A stretch of 64,000 nt of DNA from assembly GCF_900110765.1 (NCBI RefSeq), contig NZ_FOEO01000005.1, positions 174,310 to 238,309 on the forward strand. The letters are read 5' to 3'. The position numbers and the translations under genes are program-made. Positions 7,145 through 16,060 of the stretch are shown piece by piece. The notes below the pieces were generated by a model, which did no database searches, was not told where the DNA came from, and saw nothing but the letters and a program-made list of their open reading frames with translations. Origin of the DNA: Pseudomonas sp. NFACC02 (lineage in GTDB: Bacteria > Pseudomonadota > Gammaproteobacteria > Pseudomonadales > Pseudomonadaceae). Position 1 is the first letter of the stretch, and each line of letters begins with the position of its first letter.

Positions 7145-8411
7145 ACCTGTTTTCGCGCTGATCGACTGCAACAGCTTCTACGCCAGTTGCGAGCGCGTCT
7201 TCCGGCCTGACCTTGCCAAAACTCCCATCGTGGTGCTGTCGAACAACGATGGCTGCGTGATTGCGCGCAGCTATGACGCCAAGCCGTTCGTGAAGATGGG
7301 CGCGCCTTATTTCCAGATCAAAGACCACCTTCGCCGGAACGGTGTGGTGGCCTTCAGCAGCAACTACGCGCTGTATGGCGACATGAGCGAGCGGGTCATG
7401 ACCATCATCGAATCGATGGTGCCCGCGCTCGAGGTGTACAGCATCGACGAAGCCTTCGCGGACCTTACGGGCATTCCAGGTGACCTGACTGCATTCGGCC
7501 GTCAGATCCGTGCCTCCATCTACAAGCGCACTGGCATCCCCGTCGGAGTGGGCATCGCCCGGACGAAGACGCTCGCGAAGTTGGCAAACCACACCGCCAA
7601 ACGGCTTTTGGCGAAGACCGGCGGAGTAGTCGATATCTGTGACCCGTTTAACCGCGACTGGACTTTGCGTAACACGGATGTGGGGGAAGTGTGGGGCGTT
7701 GGCAAGCGGATGAAGGCCCACCTGGAGGCGATGGGGATCAAGAGCGCGATGGACCTGGCCAAGGCCGATCCCTGGACCTTGCGGCAGAAATTCAGCGTTG
7801 TCATCGAAAAGACTGCGCGCGAGCTCGCCGGCACGCCCTGCCTTGAACTCGGCGAAGCCGATCCGCCGAAACAGGAGATTTGCTGTAGCCGGATGTTCGG
7901 CAATCGCCTGACCACGATTGAGCCGATCAAAGAGGCGGTGGCCACCTACACGCAGCGCGCGGCTGAGAAGCTGCGCGCGCAGAACTCTCTGTGCAAGAAG
8001 ATCAGGGTCAGCATCCGCACAGGCATGTTCAATCCGGAGGAGGCGAAGTACGCCAACGGCGCCCTGGTGGAACTGCCGTATCCGACAAACGACGTCAGGC
8101 TGATGACTAAAGCTGCGACTGAGGCGGTCAACCGACTGTTCCGGCCAGGCTTCAAGTACAGCAAGGCCGAGGTTCTGTTGATGGATCTGCGACAGCCCGG
8201 CGAATTCACCGACGACCTGTTTGCACACTCGCAACCGGTAGAAGCGGAGAAGGTGATGAACGTCCTCGATGAGATCAACGCGAAGTGGGGGCGAGGAACG
8301 CTGCGCGCGGCGAGTGTGCCTGCCGCGCCCGGATGGGCGATGCGGCGGGACCTGATGAGTCAGAGCTTCACCACCAAGGTGGATCAGCTCTGGACCGTTA
8401 AATGCAATTGA
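7131..8411 (+). CDS. umuC: UmuC/RulB-like Y-family DNA polymerase
   Basis: The 426-residue protein starts 'FALIDCNSFYASCERVFRPD', the Y-family palm with the first catalytic Asp. 'YSIDEAFADL' provides the second acidic pair (SIDE motif). A helix-hairpin-helix region and a C-terminal little-finger/DUF4113 region follow, ending 'PGWAMRRDLMSQSFTTKVDQLWTVK'. It is full length for UmuC (about 420). It overlaps umuD and is therefore co-translated. It is the catalytic subunit of Pol V, and after prophage acquisition it could raise host mutability or UV tolerance. It is the last clear prophage gene before the attachment region. Confidence 0.92.
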   Translation: MTKPEPVFALIDCNSFYASCERVFRPDLAKTPIVVLSNNDGCVIARSYDAKPFVKMGAPYFQIKDHLRRNGVVAFSSNYALYGDMSERVMTIIESMVPALEVYSIDEAFADLTGIPGDLTAFGRQIRASIYKRTGIPVGVGIARTKTLAKLANHTAKRLLAKTGGVVDICDPFNRDWTLRNTDVGEVWGVGKRMKAHLEAMGIKSAMDLAKADPWTLRQKFSVVIEKTARELAGTPCLELGEADPPKQEICCSRMFGNRLTTIEPIKEAVATYTQRAAEKLRAQNSLCKKIRVSIRTGMFNPEEAKYANGALVELPYPTNDVRLMTKAATEAVNRLFRPGFKYSKAEVLLMDLRQPGEFTDDLFAHSQPVEAEKVMNVLDEINAKWGRGTLRAASVPAAPGWAMRRDLMSQSFTTKVDQLWTVKCN

Positions 8412-8620
8412 ATGGGAAGGGATGAATGCCGGCAGAACGCCGTAGGTGAGGGGGGCACGTCAATGCCCTGCATGGGATAAATTTCTTCCCCAATAAGCAA
8501 CCAAAAAGGACTGACTTTATTGGGGTTGTAGTGATCGCAAAATGGGCCCTGTTTTTCGGGTAATTTGTTACTCAATTTGTTGATTTGTATAGGTTAAATC
8601 CTAATTCTTGGTGTGTCCTC
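8412..8620. other. Prophage right boundary / attachment region (inferred)
   Basis: Between umuC and the broken sensor gene there are about 180 bases with no supported gene. The sequence shifts to AT-rich, with three close AATTTGTT/GATTTGT motifs at about 8561-8588, the kind of short repeats found at integrase arm sites. The host sensor frame runs into stop TAA at 8594-8596 within this zone, so the phage-host junction is probably between about 8590 and 8620. No tRNA is present. The exact core cannot be fixed without the left end. Confidence 0.45.
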
Positions 8621-10576
8621 TTCCATGACGGTCTGGTAGTCCGCGACATACTGTTGTGCTTCCTGCGCATCGCTCAGCACGCCGTCCAGGATCGTTTTGC
8701 CGATCACGTCTTCGCGTTTGGCGGAGAACGCCGTCAGGTAGCTGTCGTTGCACATCTGCAACAGGCCGTTGCGGTCGCGTACGTAGATCGGGTGTGGGGT
8801 GCCGTTGACCAGTGCGCTCATGAATTCAAACTGGTCACTCAGTGCTCGCTCGGCGCGTTCGCGTTCTTTGATCTGACGACGCATCCAGGCATTCCAGGCG
8901 AGTGAGCCGAACAGCAGCAGGCTGGCGCCGGCGACGATCTGATAGACCAGTAGCTGGTAGTCCTGCCAGCCTCCGCGTCCGGGTGGAATGTAGGTGCGCC
9001 AGCGGTTGTTGATCACCGCGAGGTCTTCCGGCGCGATGCTCGACAGCGCCTTGTCGATAATGGCGCTGAGTTCAGTGGCATTCCGGGAGGTCGCCATGGC
9101 GATGCGCGCGGGCTCCTGACCCACCGTGACACGCATTTGCAAGGCGTCGTGAAGGGCGCGGGAGGACAGGAAATAACTGGCGCTGAACAGCGAGGTGATC
9201 GCGCCTTCCGTCCGGCCGTGAGCGAGCATGTCCAGGGCCTGCGCGGGGTTGTCGACTTCCACCGGATAAATGCCGGGGTATGCCTGCTGCAGGAAGGGCA
9301 GGATGGGGCTGCCCAGGGTCAAGGCAACGCGTTTGCCGTCCAGTTGGTCAAGGTTTGCCGGGCTGGACGTTTCCTTGCGTGTCACCAGCACGAATGGATT
9401 GTCCATGTAGGGGCGGCTGAAGTTAAAGCGATTTTCACGCTCGTCGCTTTGGACTATCGCGCCAATGAGATCGGCCTGACCCTGACTGAGCCGGTTCATC
9501 ATGTCGCTCATGCTGGGCGCATGGGTGACCTCGAATCGCAATCCGGTCCGAAGCCTGATCAGATCGAGCAGATCGGCGGTAACACCGCGGAAATTGCCGC
9601 TGGCGTCGAAGAAGGTGAGCGGGGCATAGGCATCGTTTATCACCACCCGAATCGTCGGATGCTGGGCGATCCAGCGCTCTTCACGCTGGGTCAGTTGCAG
9701 CTTTTGATCGGTCAGCATCAGGTCGCTGCCCGCGCCCCAGCGTTTGGAAATGGCGATGCGCTCTTCGACGGGAATGCCTTTGAGGATCAGGTTCACGATG
9801 TCCAGCAACGGGGTATTGTCGGTGCGCACTGCGAAGCTGAAACCGTTGGCTTCATGCTTGCCGAAGTTGGCCATCTGTACGTTGTTGAGGTAGCCCTTGT
9901 TGATGACGTAATGCGTCGAAATGGCGTCGCCCAGGAAGACATCCGCCTGATTGAAGGCCACCGCATTGATCGCGCTCTGGAATGAGGGAAAGGTCTGCAG
10001 GCGGGCTTTGGGATACAGCGCCGATATCTCCTCAGGCGGCAGGTAGTGGTAGGCCATGCTCAGACGGAGCGCATTGAGGCCGTCGGTCAGCGGGCGGCTT
10101 TCGCCGATACGTGTCACCAGTACCGGCTGATCGACCGCATACGGGGATGACAACCTGATGCCTTTGGCTGCCGCTTCGTAACCGTTGGCACTGCCGAGCA
10201 GGTCGATCTCGCCGCGCGAAAGCGCTTCGATGGCGAGGTCGCGAGAGTCATAGCGCAAGACCCTGACCGGCAGGTCCAGCGCGCGCCCGAGGATGCCGAC
10301 GTAATCCGCCGTGAAGCCTTCATAGTCGTGACCGGTCAGGGTCATGTCAAAAGGAGGGTAGTCCGGCGCTGAGGTGCCCAGAATCAGTTCGCGTTTGTTG
10401 CGTACCCACTGCCATTGGGTTCGGTCCAGCGTCACGTCCATGTGCGCGGGATTGGAGCGACTCAGCAGGGTATAGCGTTCGGCCGCAACGGATTCGGCCT
10501 GGGTTGTAATGCTCAGGCAAACAAGTACGGCCGCTACCCAATAGTCCTTTATCCCCTTCGGCATCCTGTTTCTCAC
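8594..10576 (-). pseudogene. BvgS-like sensor kinase, 3'-truncated after the PAS domain
   Basis: The 660 residues run in order: signal peptide, two periplasmic solute-binding (VFT) domains (about 60-285 and 300-540), a transmembrane segment ('LLVYQIVAGASLLLFGSLAW'), a short linker and a PAS domain ('PHPIYVRDRNGLLQMCNDSYL'). The sequence then stops. BvgS/EvgS/RocS1-type proteins are about 1100-1250 residues and continue with HisKA, HATPase, receiver and Hpt domains, all absent here. The last ~8 codons and the stop fall at the inferred prophage junction, so the gene was probably interrupted by integration. It starts at a GTG overlapping the regulator's stop; ATG at 10564 is an alternative. Confidence 0.8.
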
Positions 10577-11199
10577 ACTAGCGCGTTGCGTTTTGCCATC
10601 TCGATAAGTTCTACCAGAGTCTTGGCTTTGAGTTTTTGCATCAGGCGAGTTTTGTAAGTACTCACGGTCTTGTTGCTGAGAAACATGCCTTTGGCGATTT
10701 CCTTGTTTGTTCGTCCTTGGGCAAATAATTGCAATACCATCAATTCGCGATCATTGACCAGCTTGAAGCGTTCGAGTTCGTTAGGGTCGCCGACGAGCGC
10801 GTTCGCTGAGGCGAGCGCTTGACTCGGGAAATAATTGTAGCCGGAAAGTACGGCTTTCACCGAACTGACAAGTTCAGTGAGATCTTCCTGCTTGCAAACA
10901 TAGCCTGCGGCGCCCGATTGCATGCAGCGAATGGCGAACAGGCTGGGCGCTTGCGCCGTCAGCACGAGAATCTTCGCGGGAAGGTTCATCGCATTGAAGC
11001 GCGACAGCACTTCCAGACCGTCCAGCTTGGGGATGCTGATATCGAGGATAATGAGGTCTGGCATGCATTCGCGCACCATCTGCATGGCATCCACGCCATT
11101 ATCGGTCTCGCCGACAATCTCGTAATTTTCGTTTTCCAGCAGCATCCGGATGGCCATGCGGATGACCGGGTGATCGTCAATGATAAAAACTGAGTTCAT
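10573..11199 (-). CDS. LuxR/NarL-family response regulator (BvgA/RocA1-like)
   Basis: The 208-residue protein has an N-terminal receiver ('VFIIDDHPVIRMAIRMLL', phosphorylatable Asp in 'DLIILDISIPKLDG', Lys in the 'YVCKQED' loop) and a C-terminal LuxR helix-turn-helix ('LMVLQLFAQGRTNKEIAKGM', then 'LSNKTVSTYKTRL'). It overlaps the upstream end of the BvgS-like gene and would be its cognate regulator in a Bvg/Evg/Roc-type phosphorelay. If the sensor is dead in this strain, the regulator is orphaned or depends on another kinase. Confidence 0.9.
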   Translation of the reverse strand: MNSVFIIDDHPVIRMAIRMLLENENYEIVGETDNGVDAMQMVRECMPDLIILDISIPKLDGLEVLSRFNAMNLPAKILVLTAQAPSLFAIRCMQSGAAGYVCKQEDLTELVSSVKAVLSGYNYFPSQALASANALVGDPNELERFKLVNDRELMVLQLFAQGRTNKEIAKGMFLSNKTVSTYKTRLMQKLKAKTLVELIEMAKRNALV

Positions 11200-11574
11200 G
11201 ATTCAATCCATAACAAGCAGCGAAGAATGCGCGCACCATATCCCAGATGTTCGAAGGCGCACATGAAGAGAAAGGGCCTGCGATGGTATATGGGAAAGAT
11301 CCTACAAAAATTACCGCATTGACGTACGTCAATAACCATCGGGCCCATAAATGTTTAAAAAAGTCGAGGTTTTCCGGGTTGGAAAAAGTTATCAGAATAA
11401 ATATGTTTATTTCGAGCGGTCATGATTATGCGCAGGCGTTTATCGGTGATTTTGCATCTAAGCGGCTGATCTTTTCAGGTGACGGGTCTACCGCAGATTT
11501 CACACAGACTCGACATACAACATAGTCGTTATCGAGACGGACGCGGTTAAATATCCGTGAATATCCAGGACGCG
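11200..11574. other. Intergenic, 375 bp, no supported gene
   Basis: This AT-rich stretch upstream of the response regulator probably carries its promoter. A 92-codon plus-strand frame (11247-11525) exists, but it has no convincing ribosome-binding site and a composition unlike the neighbours, so it is not called. Confidence 0.5.
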
Positions 11575-11973
11575 TCAGTGGTCATTGTCTGAATACGCAA
11601 TGAGTCGTAACAGTTCCAGCGTGTTCAGTGGCTTGTTCAGGCACCCCAATAATGGAATGCCTCGGGCCTTGGCCTCATGCTCGATGTCCGCCAGTTGAGC
11701 GGCATCCAGGCCACTGAGCAGCACGGCGTGCTCGATCAATCCCTGCTGGCTGGCTTTCTCCACCAGTTCGATGCCACACATGTCTGGCAGACGTTGGTCG
11801 CACAGCAACAGGTCGTAGGGTTTGTCGCTGCGCTCAAGCGCGACGAGGGCCTCCTGCGCATTCAATGCCGGTGTCAGCAGATAAAGGCCATTGTTGTTGA
11901 GCAGAATCTGCAGCGCGATCAACTGGAACGGGTGATCTTCTACCAGCAGGATTCGAAGGTTGCGTTTGAACAT
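11575..11973 (-). CDS. Stand-alone receiver-domain response regulator
   Basis: The 132-residue protein has a receiver domain only: acidic pair in 'ILLVEDHPFQLIAL', phosphoacceptor Asp in 'LLLCDQRLPDMCG', Ser in 'AVLLSG' and Lys in 'CLNKPLN'. The start was set at the ATG after GGGAAGA; the open frame extends 15 codons further upstream. Its sequence resembles the receiver of RocR, which in P. aeruginosa is fused to an EAL domain and competes for phosphate from RocS. Here no output domain follows, so it may be a phosphate sink for the adjacent BvgS-like sensor or a truncated RocR. No partner kinase is intact in the window. Confidence 0.8.
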   Translation of the reverse strand: MFKRNLRILLVEDHPFQLIALQILLNNNGLYLLTPALNAQEALVALERSDKPYDLLLCDQRLPDMCGIELVEKASQQGLIEHAVLLSGLDAAQLADIEHEAKARGIPLLGCLNKPLNTLELLRLIAYSDNDH

Positions 11974-12275
11974 CGGTCTTCCCAGGCTGAGCGACACGCC
12001 CTGAGCGGGCGCAGCCACGGGGCGGGCGCTCGACAGGAATGGGTGCGAATGAGGTCGGCAAGCAGGTAATGACTTGAGTCTGCCGGCGTTAACGAGCTGG
12101 CGGATTATTCGGTAGAGGTGTGGAGGCGGCGATAGGACAAGTCTGATTGATGTGTGGGAAACATCCGAAGATTCGGTTTTCCTTTCCTGATGTCATGGAA
12201 AGAAAAGCCCAAATTCCTGACGGAATTTGGGCTACTGGACAGATGGCCGGCTTCGTTTGTTACGTTCCTGGCCGC
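11974..12275. other. Intergenic, 302 bp
   Basis: This gap holds the dgt terminator (12206-12233) and, towards 11974, the promoter region of the receiver gene. Nothing else could be recognised. Confidence 0.5.
12198..12233 (-). terminator. Rho-independent terminator of dgt
   Basis: On the minus strand the arms AGCCCAAATTCC and GGAATTTGGGCT flank a 4-base loop and run into TTTTCTTTCC. The structure lies 43 bases beyond the dgt stop. It is a perfect 12-bp stem. Confidence 0.85.
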
Positions 12276-13607
12276 TCAGGTCGGGCTGGAGCGGCCCGTC
12301 ATCTCGCGAGCCATCTCGCTGGCATAGCTGTCAGTCATTCCCGCGATGAAGTCGATAACGCGCAGGAAAGAGGTGTGCAGCGGAGCCTTCGGATCCGGCG
12401 CGCTGTTGCCTAACAGGTCAAGAATGCGTCGGCTCTTGAAAGACGGGGTGAGGCCGCCAAATTGCTCGAGTGCTGCGCCGCAGAAGGCGTTCAAAAGAAT
12501 TTCCAGCGTGGTGTAAGCGCCGATCTCGTGAAGCGTTTTGCGTTTGTCCTGAAAAATTTTCTTGCGGGCCATGTCCTTGGCGTTCAAGACGCAGCGCTTG
12601 GCCGGGCCGTGCATGTGCTCCACCAGATCGCCCTGTAAGGTGCCAGCGAGCAAAGCGTCCTGTTGTTCGACGAAGGCGCGCGCGGCGGCATTGGTCAGGT
12701 GTTCGATCGCTTTGCCACGCAGGATGGCCAGTTTGCGTCGGCGCGAGTCGCCTGGCCCGAGTTGGCGGTACGTCTCGGGCAAGTCGTCGCCTACCAGGCC
12801 CAGCAACAGGGATTCCACTTCCGGGTAAGTCAGCAACTCCATCTCCAGCCCGTCCTCAAGGTCGATCAGGGCGTAACAGATGTCGTCGGCGGCCTCCATA
12901 AGGTAGACCAGTGGGTGGCGCGCCCAGCGCTGTTCTTCCAGTTGTGGAAGACCGAGTTTGTGAGCGATCTGCTCAAGGATCGGCAGTTCGCTCTGATAAC
13001 AACCGAACTTGTGCTTCTTGTACCCCAGGGAGTCGGCGTGTCGAGCCGTCCACGGATATTTAAGGTACGTGCCCAGTGTTGCGTAGGTCAGCCGTGTGCC
13101 TCCCTCGAACTGGTGATACTCGAGCTGGGTCAGGACACGGAAACCCTGGGCATTGCCTTCGAAATTGAGGAAGTCGTCGCGTTCCACCTCGCTCATGCCG
13201 TCCAGCCAGCCACGTCCGGCCGCTTGTTTGAACCAGTTGCGAATGGCGTCTTCGCCGGAATGACCGAACGGCGGGTTGCCGATATCGTGGGCCAGACACG
13301 CTGATTGCACGACCATGCCCAGGTCGCTTGGCTCACACCAGTCAGGCAGGGCACTGCGCAGGGTTTCGCCGACACGCATGCCCAGTGAGCGACCGACGCA
13401 GCTGACTTCCAGTGAGTGGGTCAGGCGGGTGTGGATGTGGTCATTGCTGGTGACCGGGTGAACCTGGGTCTTACGCCCGAGCCGGCGAAAGGCTCCGGAG
13501 AAAATGATCCGGTCGTGATCCTTGTGGAACGGGCTGCGCCCCAATTCTTCGGGGCTGTGCAGGGTTTTGCCAAGGCGCTCGCGGGTGAGCAGGGTTTGCC
13601 AATCCAA
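12276..13607 (-). CDS. dgt: dGTP triphosphohydrolase
   Basis: The 443-residue HD-domain protein hydrolyses dGTP (and in this clade other dNTPs) to the nucleoside and triphosphate, helping to set dNTP pools. Visible motifs are '[17 protein letters not shown]' (first metal-binding His), '[16 protein letters not shown]' (HD pair) and '[19 protein letters not shown]' (distal Asp). Length and start '[14 protein letters not shown]' match Pseudomonas Dgt. The start codon here is TTG with a GGAG site 9 bases upstream; no in-frame ATG exists at this point. Transcription ends at the hairpin at 12206-12233. Confidence 0.93.
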   Translation of the reverse strand: MDWQTLLTRERLGKTLHSPEELGRSPFHKDHDRIIFSGAFRRLGRKTQVHPVTSNDHIHTRLTHSLEVSCVGRSLGMRVGETLRSALPDWCEPSDLGMVVQSACLAHDIGNPPFGHSGEDAIRNWFKQAAGRGWLDGMSEVERDDFLNFEGNAQGFRVLTQLEYHQFEGGTRLTYATLGTYLKYPWTARHADSLGYKKHKFGCYQSELPILEQIAHKLGLPQLEEQRWARHPLVYLMEAADDICYALIDLEDGLEMELLTYPEVESLLLGLVGDDLPETYRQLGPGDSRRRKLAILRGKAIEHLTNAAARAFVEQQDALLAGTLQGDLVEHMHGPAKRCVLNAKDMARKKIFQDKRKTLHEIGAYTTLEILLNAFCGAALEQFGGLTPSFKSRRILDLLGNSAPDPKAPLHTSFLRVIDFIAGMTDSYASEMAREMTGRSSPT

Positions 13608-13692
13608 GGCCGGTACTCCATCGGGTGATTACGGGGCTAGCTTCCCGGTTCGCCATGCTGGCTGCAAGCAGAAGAGGGTGCCGCAGGCTGGA

Positions 13693-14856
13693 TTAAAAAC
13701 CGACGGCATCGATATCGATCAGCAACAGGCGCTGGCCGTTGCCGAAAAACTGGCCGGCGGTGAGGCAGTACTGATTGCTGGTGGCGTCGCGGTAGGTGTT
13801 GGACAGCGTCAACCGACGTTCATGCCATCCCTCGGCAAGCAGATGATAAAAGTACGGACGCCACGACCAGTTATGGCCCAGGTAGCGTGTATCCGCCGTC
13901 CACGCGCCGTTGCGTCGCTCCAGGTTAGGGGTGAGTTGCGTGCCGTGCCGGTCGCACTGATAGAACCGCAGCAGCCAGGGGTACTCCTGCACATCCGGCA
14001 ACTCGCCCAACGGCGCGTCGCCTTCGGCCCAGGCCTGCAGCCGCAACATGAGCTGACTGAGCTGTTTGCGCAGGTTCATCAAGCGTTCGCGCTCGACCAC
14101 CTTCTGCATGACGTAGCGATCGCGCAGTTCGGCGAAGCGTTCGACAAATGCATCGGCTGCGAAAAACGCCAGTTCCGCCTGAGCGAACAGAAAGCCCTGC
14201 ACATACCGTGAGCCGCACTCCAGGGCGAAGTGGAGTTCGGCCTCGGTCTCGACCCCTTCGGCAATGATCCAGCAGCCGGTTTTTTCGGCCATCTGCGCCA
14301 GCGCTTTGACCACGTCGCTGCTGGGGCCGCCCCGTGCAGCGGCCTGAAACAGGCGCATGTCGAGCTTGAGAATATCCGGCTGTAGCGCGAGGACACGATC
14401 CAGTTGCGAGTAACCGGCGCCAAAGTCGTCGATGGCGATACGTGCCCCGGCTTCACGGTAACGCGCCACCACGTCACTCAAGCGCTGGCTGTCGCCGCCC
14501 AGCTCGGTGATTTCAAACACAATGCGTTGAGCCGCGATGCCGTGACGCTGCAACTGTTTAAGGCTCGGCAGGGCTTGCCCGGGCCGCAGACGGCTGATCC
14601 AGCGGGGCGAAATGTTGAGGCTCAAAAACCAGTCGCCCGGGGCTTCGTGCAACCGGCCCAGTGCGTTATCGCGGATCAGGCGATCCAGCTGGCGTAATTC
14701 GACAGCGGGTTGTCTGGGGTCGGCAAACAGTGGACCGACCGATTGCAGTCGACCGTCATCCTGACGCAAGCGCCCTAACGCTTCGACCCCTGCAATACGG
14801 CCCGTGGCGGTATCGATGAACGGCTGAAAGCAAGCTAGCGGTTGCCCATCGATCAC
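13693..14856 (-). CDS. EAL-domain cyclic-di-GMP phosphodiesterase with C-terminal sensory-like domain
   Basis: The 387-residue protein starts at GTG behind a GAGGAGG site. The EAL domain (about 1-250) keeps its key residues: 'GVEALGR', 'LNISPR', 'FEITE', 'IDDFGAGYSQL', 'LKLDMRL', 'AEGVETEAE' and 'VQGFLFAQ'. It should therefore hydrolyse c-di-GMP to pGpG. The C-terminal ~130 residues ('YPWLLRFYQCDRHGTQLTPN', 'WRPYFYHLLAEG') look like the PAS/Cache-like YkuI_C module that often follows EAL domains and binds a ligand. There is no membrane segment, so it is cytoplasmic. It stands alone in its operon. Target process unknown. Confidence 0.88.
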   Translation of the reverse strand: MIDGQPLACFQPFIDTATGRIAGVEALGRLRQDDGRLQSVGPLFADPRQPAVELRQLDRLIRDNALGRLHEAPGDWFLSLNISPRWISRLRPGQALPSLKQLQRHGIAAQRIVFEITELGGDSQRLSDVVARYREAGARIAIDDFGAGYSQLDRVLALQPDILKLDMRLFQAAARGGPSSDVVKALAQMAEKTGCWIIAEGVETEAELHFALECGSRYVQGFLFAQAELAFFAADAFVERFAELRDRYVMQKVVERERLMNLRKQLSQLMLRLQAWAEGDAPLGELPDVQEYPWLLRFYQCDRHGTQLTPNLERRNGAWTADTRYLGHNWSWRPYFYHLLAEGWHERRLTLSNTYRDATSNQYCLTAGQFFGNGQRLLLIDIDAVGF

Positions 14857-15015
14857 ATGGCCTCCTCATGAATGGTTATTGGCTTTGTTGTTCTGGCACG
14901 ACATTTTCTGACGCAGCTACGTTTAAAGACGCAGCAACGCGCCGTTGTCCCATGTGAACCATTGGACAAAGGCGCGGGTCAGGTTTGTTTGCAAGAATGC
15001 AGCCAAATGGCCAGC

Positions 15016-15357
15016 TCAGGAACGGCGACCGCTACCCTGAAGGATGAGTTTGATCAACGGCATCAGCGTCGCGCTGAGCTTGACCAGGCGCGTGACACTG
15101 CCGGTACGCTTGCTCCGCGCACCTTTGCCGGTCAGGAAGCCGAGCAGGGAAACGATGCCAACCCCCCACAAAGGCGCGTGTTTGATGCCCAGTGAACCGG
15201 GGAAGTCATGGGCCATGCCGCGCATGCGATGCAAGGGACGCATCAATTGGGCCGACTCGTGGCGAATCTCCTGGCGATGCATTTCCATGCGCAGGCGAAT
15301 CAATGCCTTTCGCAGCTCACGACGATTATGGGTCTGAGGTAATTCAGGCAGGCTCAT
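15016..15357 (-). CDS. Hypothetical protein of the YqjDE-type envelope-stress operon
   Basis: This 113-residue basic protein has one hydrophobic stretch ('APLWGVGIVSLLGFLTG') in its middle, so it is probably a single-pass membrane protein. Its ATG overlaps the stop of the YqjE-like gene, making it the third gene of a DUF883-YqjE-X operon common in Pseudomonas. In enterobacteria the third gene is yqjK. A similar role is inferred from position, since direct homology cannot be judged. No catalytic motif. Confidence 0.65.
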   Translation of the reverse strand: MSLPELPQTHNRRELRKALIRLRMEMHRQEIRHESAQLMRPLHRMRGMAHDFPGSLGIKHAPLWGVGIVSLLGFLTGKGARSKRTGSVTRLVKLSATLMPLIKLILQGSGRRS

Positions 15358-15740
15358 GGCATCAGTCGCTCGCGGTCGTTGGCCAATTCTTCCAGCGTCG
15401 AGTGGAAGGGTGAAGACTCATCGAAAATCGCTGCCTTGAGGCGCATGGCACAAAACAGCGCCGCAAGGGTATAGAACACGCACAAACCGATGATGCCGGT
15501 CAGGCGATAGCTGTCCCACACCAGAATCAACAACAGTGCTGACAGCCCGATGAGCAACAGAAGGGCAAATACCAACGCCAGTCCGGCGAACAACAGCAGA
15601 CTGACAGTGCGGGCTTTCTGTTCCTGCAGCTCGATGCCGAACAACTCGACATGACTGTGCAGCAGACCCAGAAATGCCGCGCCCAAGCGGCGCGGCGAAG
15701 ACGTGTGATCGGTCTCGGATGGACCTGTACCCGGCGTCAT
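15354..15740 (-). CDS. yqjE: YqjE-like holin-superfamily membrane protein
   Basis: The start is at the ATG giving MTPGTGPSETDHTS, five bases after the upstream gene. The 128-residue protein has two long hydrophobic segments ('VSLLLFAGLALVFALLLLIG' and 'LTGIIGLCVFYTLAALFCA') and matches the phage-holin superfamily III/YqjE layout. Its physiological role is poorly known, and it travels with DUF883 proteins as here. It overlaps the next gene by 4 bases, so the three genes form one operon. Confidence 0.8.
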   Translation of the reverse strand: MTPGTGPSETDHTSSPRRLGAAFLGLLHSHVELFGIELQEQKARTVSLLLFAGLALVFALLLLIGLSALLLILVWDSYRLTGIIGLCVFYTLAALFCAMRLKAAIFDESSPFHSTLEELANDRERLMP

Positions 15741-15745
15741 GGCAA

Positions 15746-16060
15746 TCAGCGCCTTGTAGCCAGCAGGCCCAGAAGGAACCCGACACCGGCCGCGATTCCT
15801 ACGGACTGCCACGGGTTGTTCTGGACGTATTCCTCAGTCGCTACCACCGCTTCCTTGCTGCGCTCACGCAGGGTGGCTTCGGCGACGGCCAGGGTTTCAC
15901 GGGCGCGGAGCAGGCTTTCGTTGATCTGATCACGCAGCTCGTCAGCCTGATCGCCAGCGAGGGAAGCCGTGTGCGCCAGCAGCTTTTCCGTGTCGGCAAC
16001 CAGTGTCTGGAAGTCTGCCATCAATATGTCCTGGGCTTTCTCTGCTGTTGGGCGAGCCAT
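15746..16060 (-). CDS. yqjD: DUF883 (ElaB/YqjD-like) membrane-anchored protein
   Basis: The 104-residue protein is mostly an amphipathic helix ending in one C-terminal membrane anchor ('SVGIAAGVGFLLGLLATRR') with the typical 'NNPWQSVG' motif just before it. E. coli YqjD and ElaB of this family bind ribosomes at the inner membrane in stationary phase. It is the first gene of the operon, with a GGAG site before its ATG. Assignment to the family is firm; ribosome binding in this organism is inferred. Confidence 0.87.
   Translation of the reverse strand: MARPTAEKAQDILMADFQTLVADTEKLLAHTASLAGDQADELRDQINESLLRARETLAVAEATLRERSKEAVVATEEYVQNNPWQSVGIAAGVGFLLGLLATRR

Noticed and set aside
8384..8575. 63-codon minus-strand frame in the attachment region
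   Set aside because: It overlaps the end of umuC, has no ribosome site, and shows no domain.
8412..8620. Mu-like transposing prophage end
   Set aside because: No obvious TG...CA-type end is visible, and the tail is J-like. An integrase-type junction fits better, though the left end is not seen.
9137..9985. 282-codon plus-strand frame opposite the sensor gene
   Set aside because: Antisense shadow of the BvgS-like gene; the sense frame has solute-binding domain motifs.
11247..11525. 92-codon plus-strand frame in the gap upstream of the response regulator
   Set aside because: No ribosome site and a composition unlike neighbouring genes. Recorded as intergenic.
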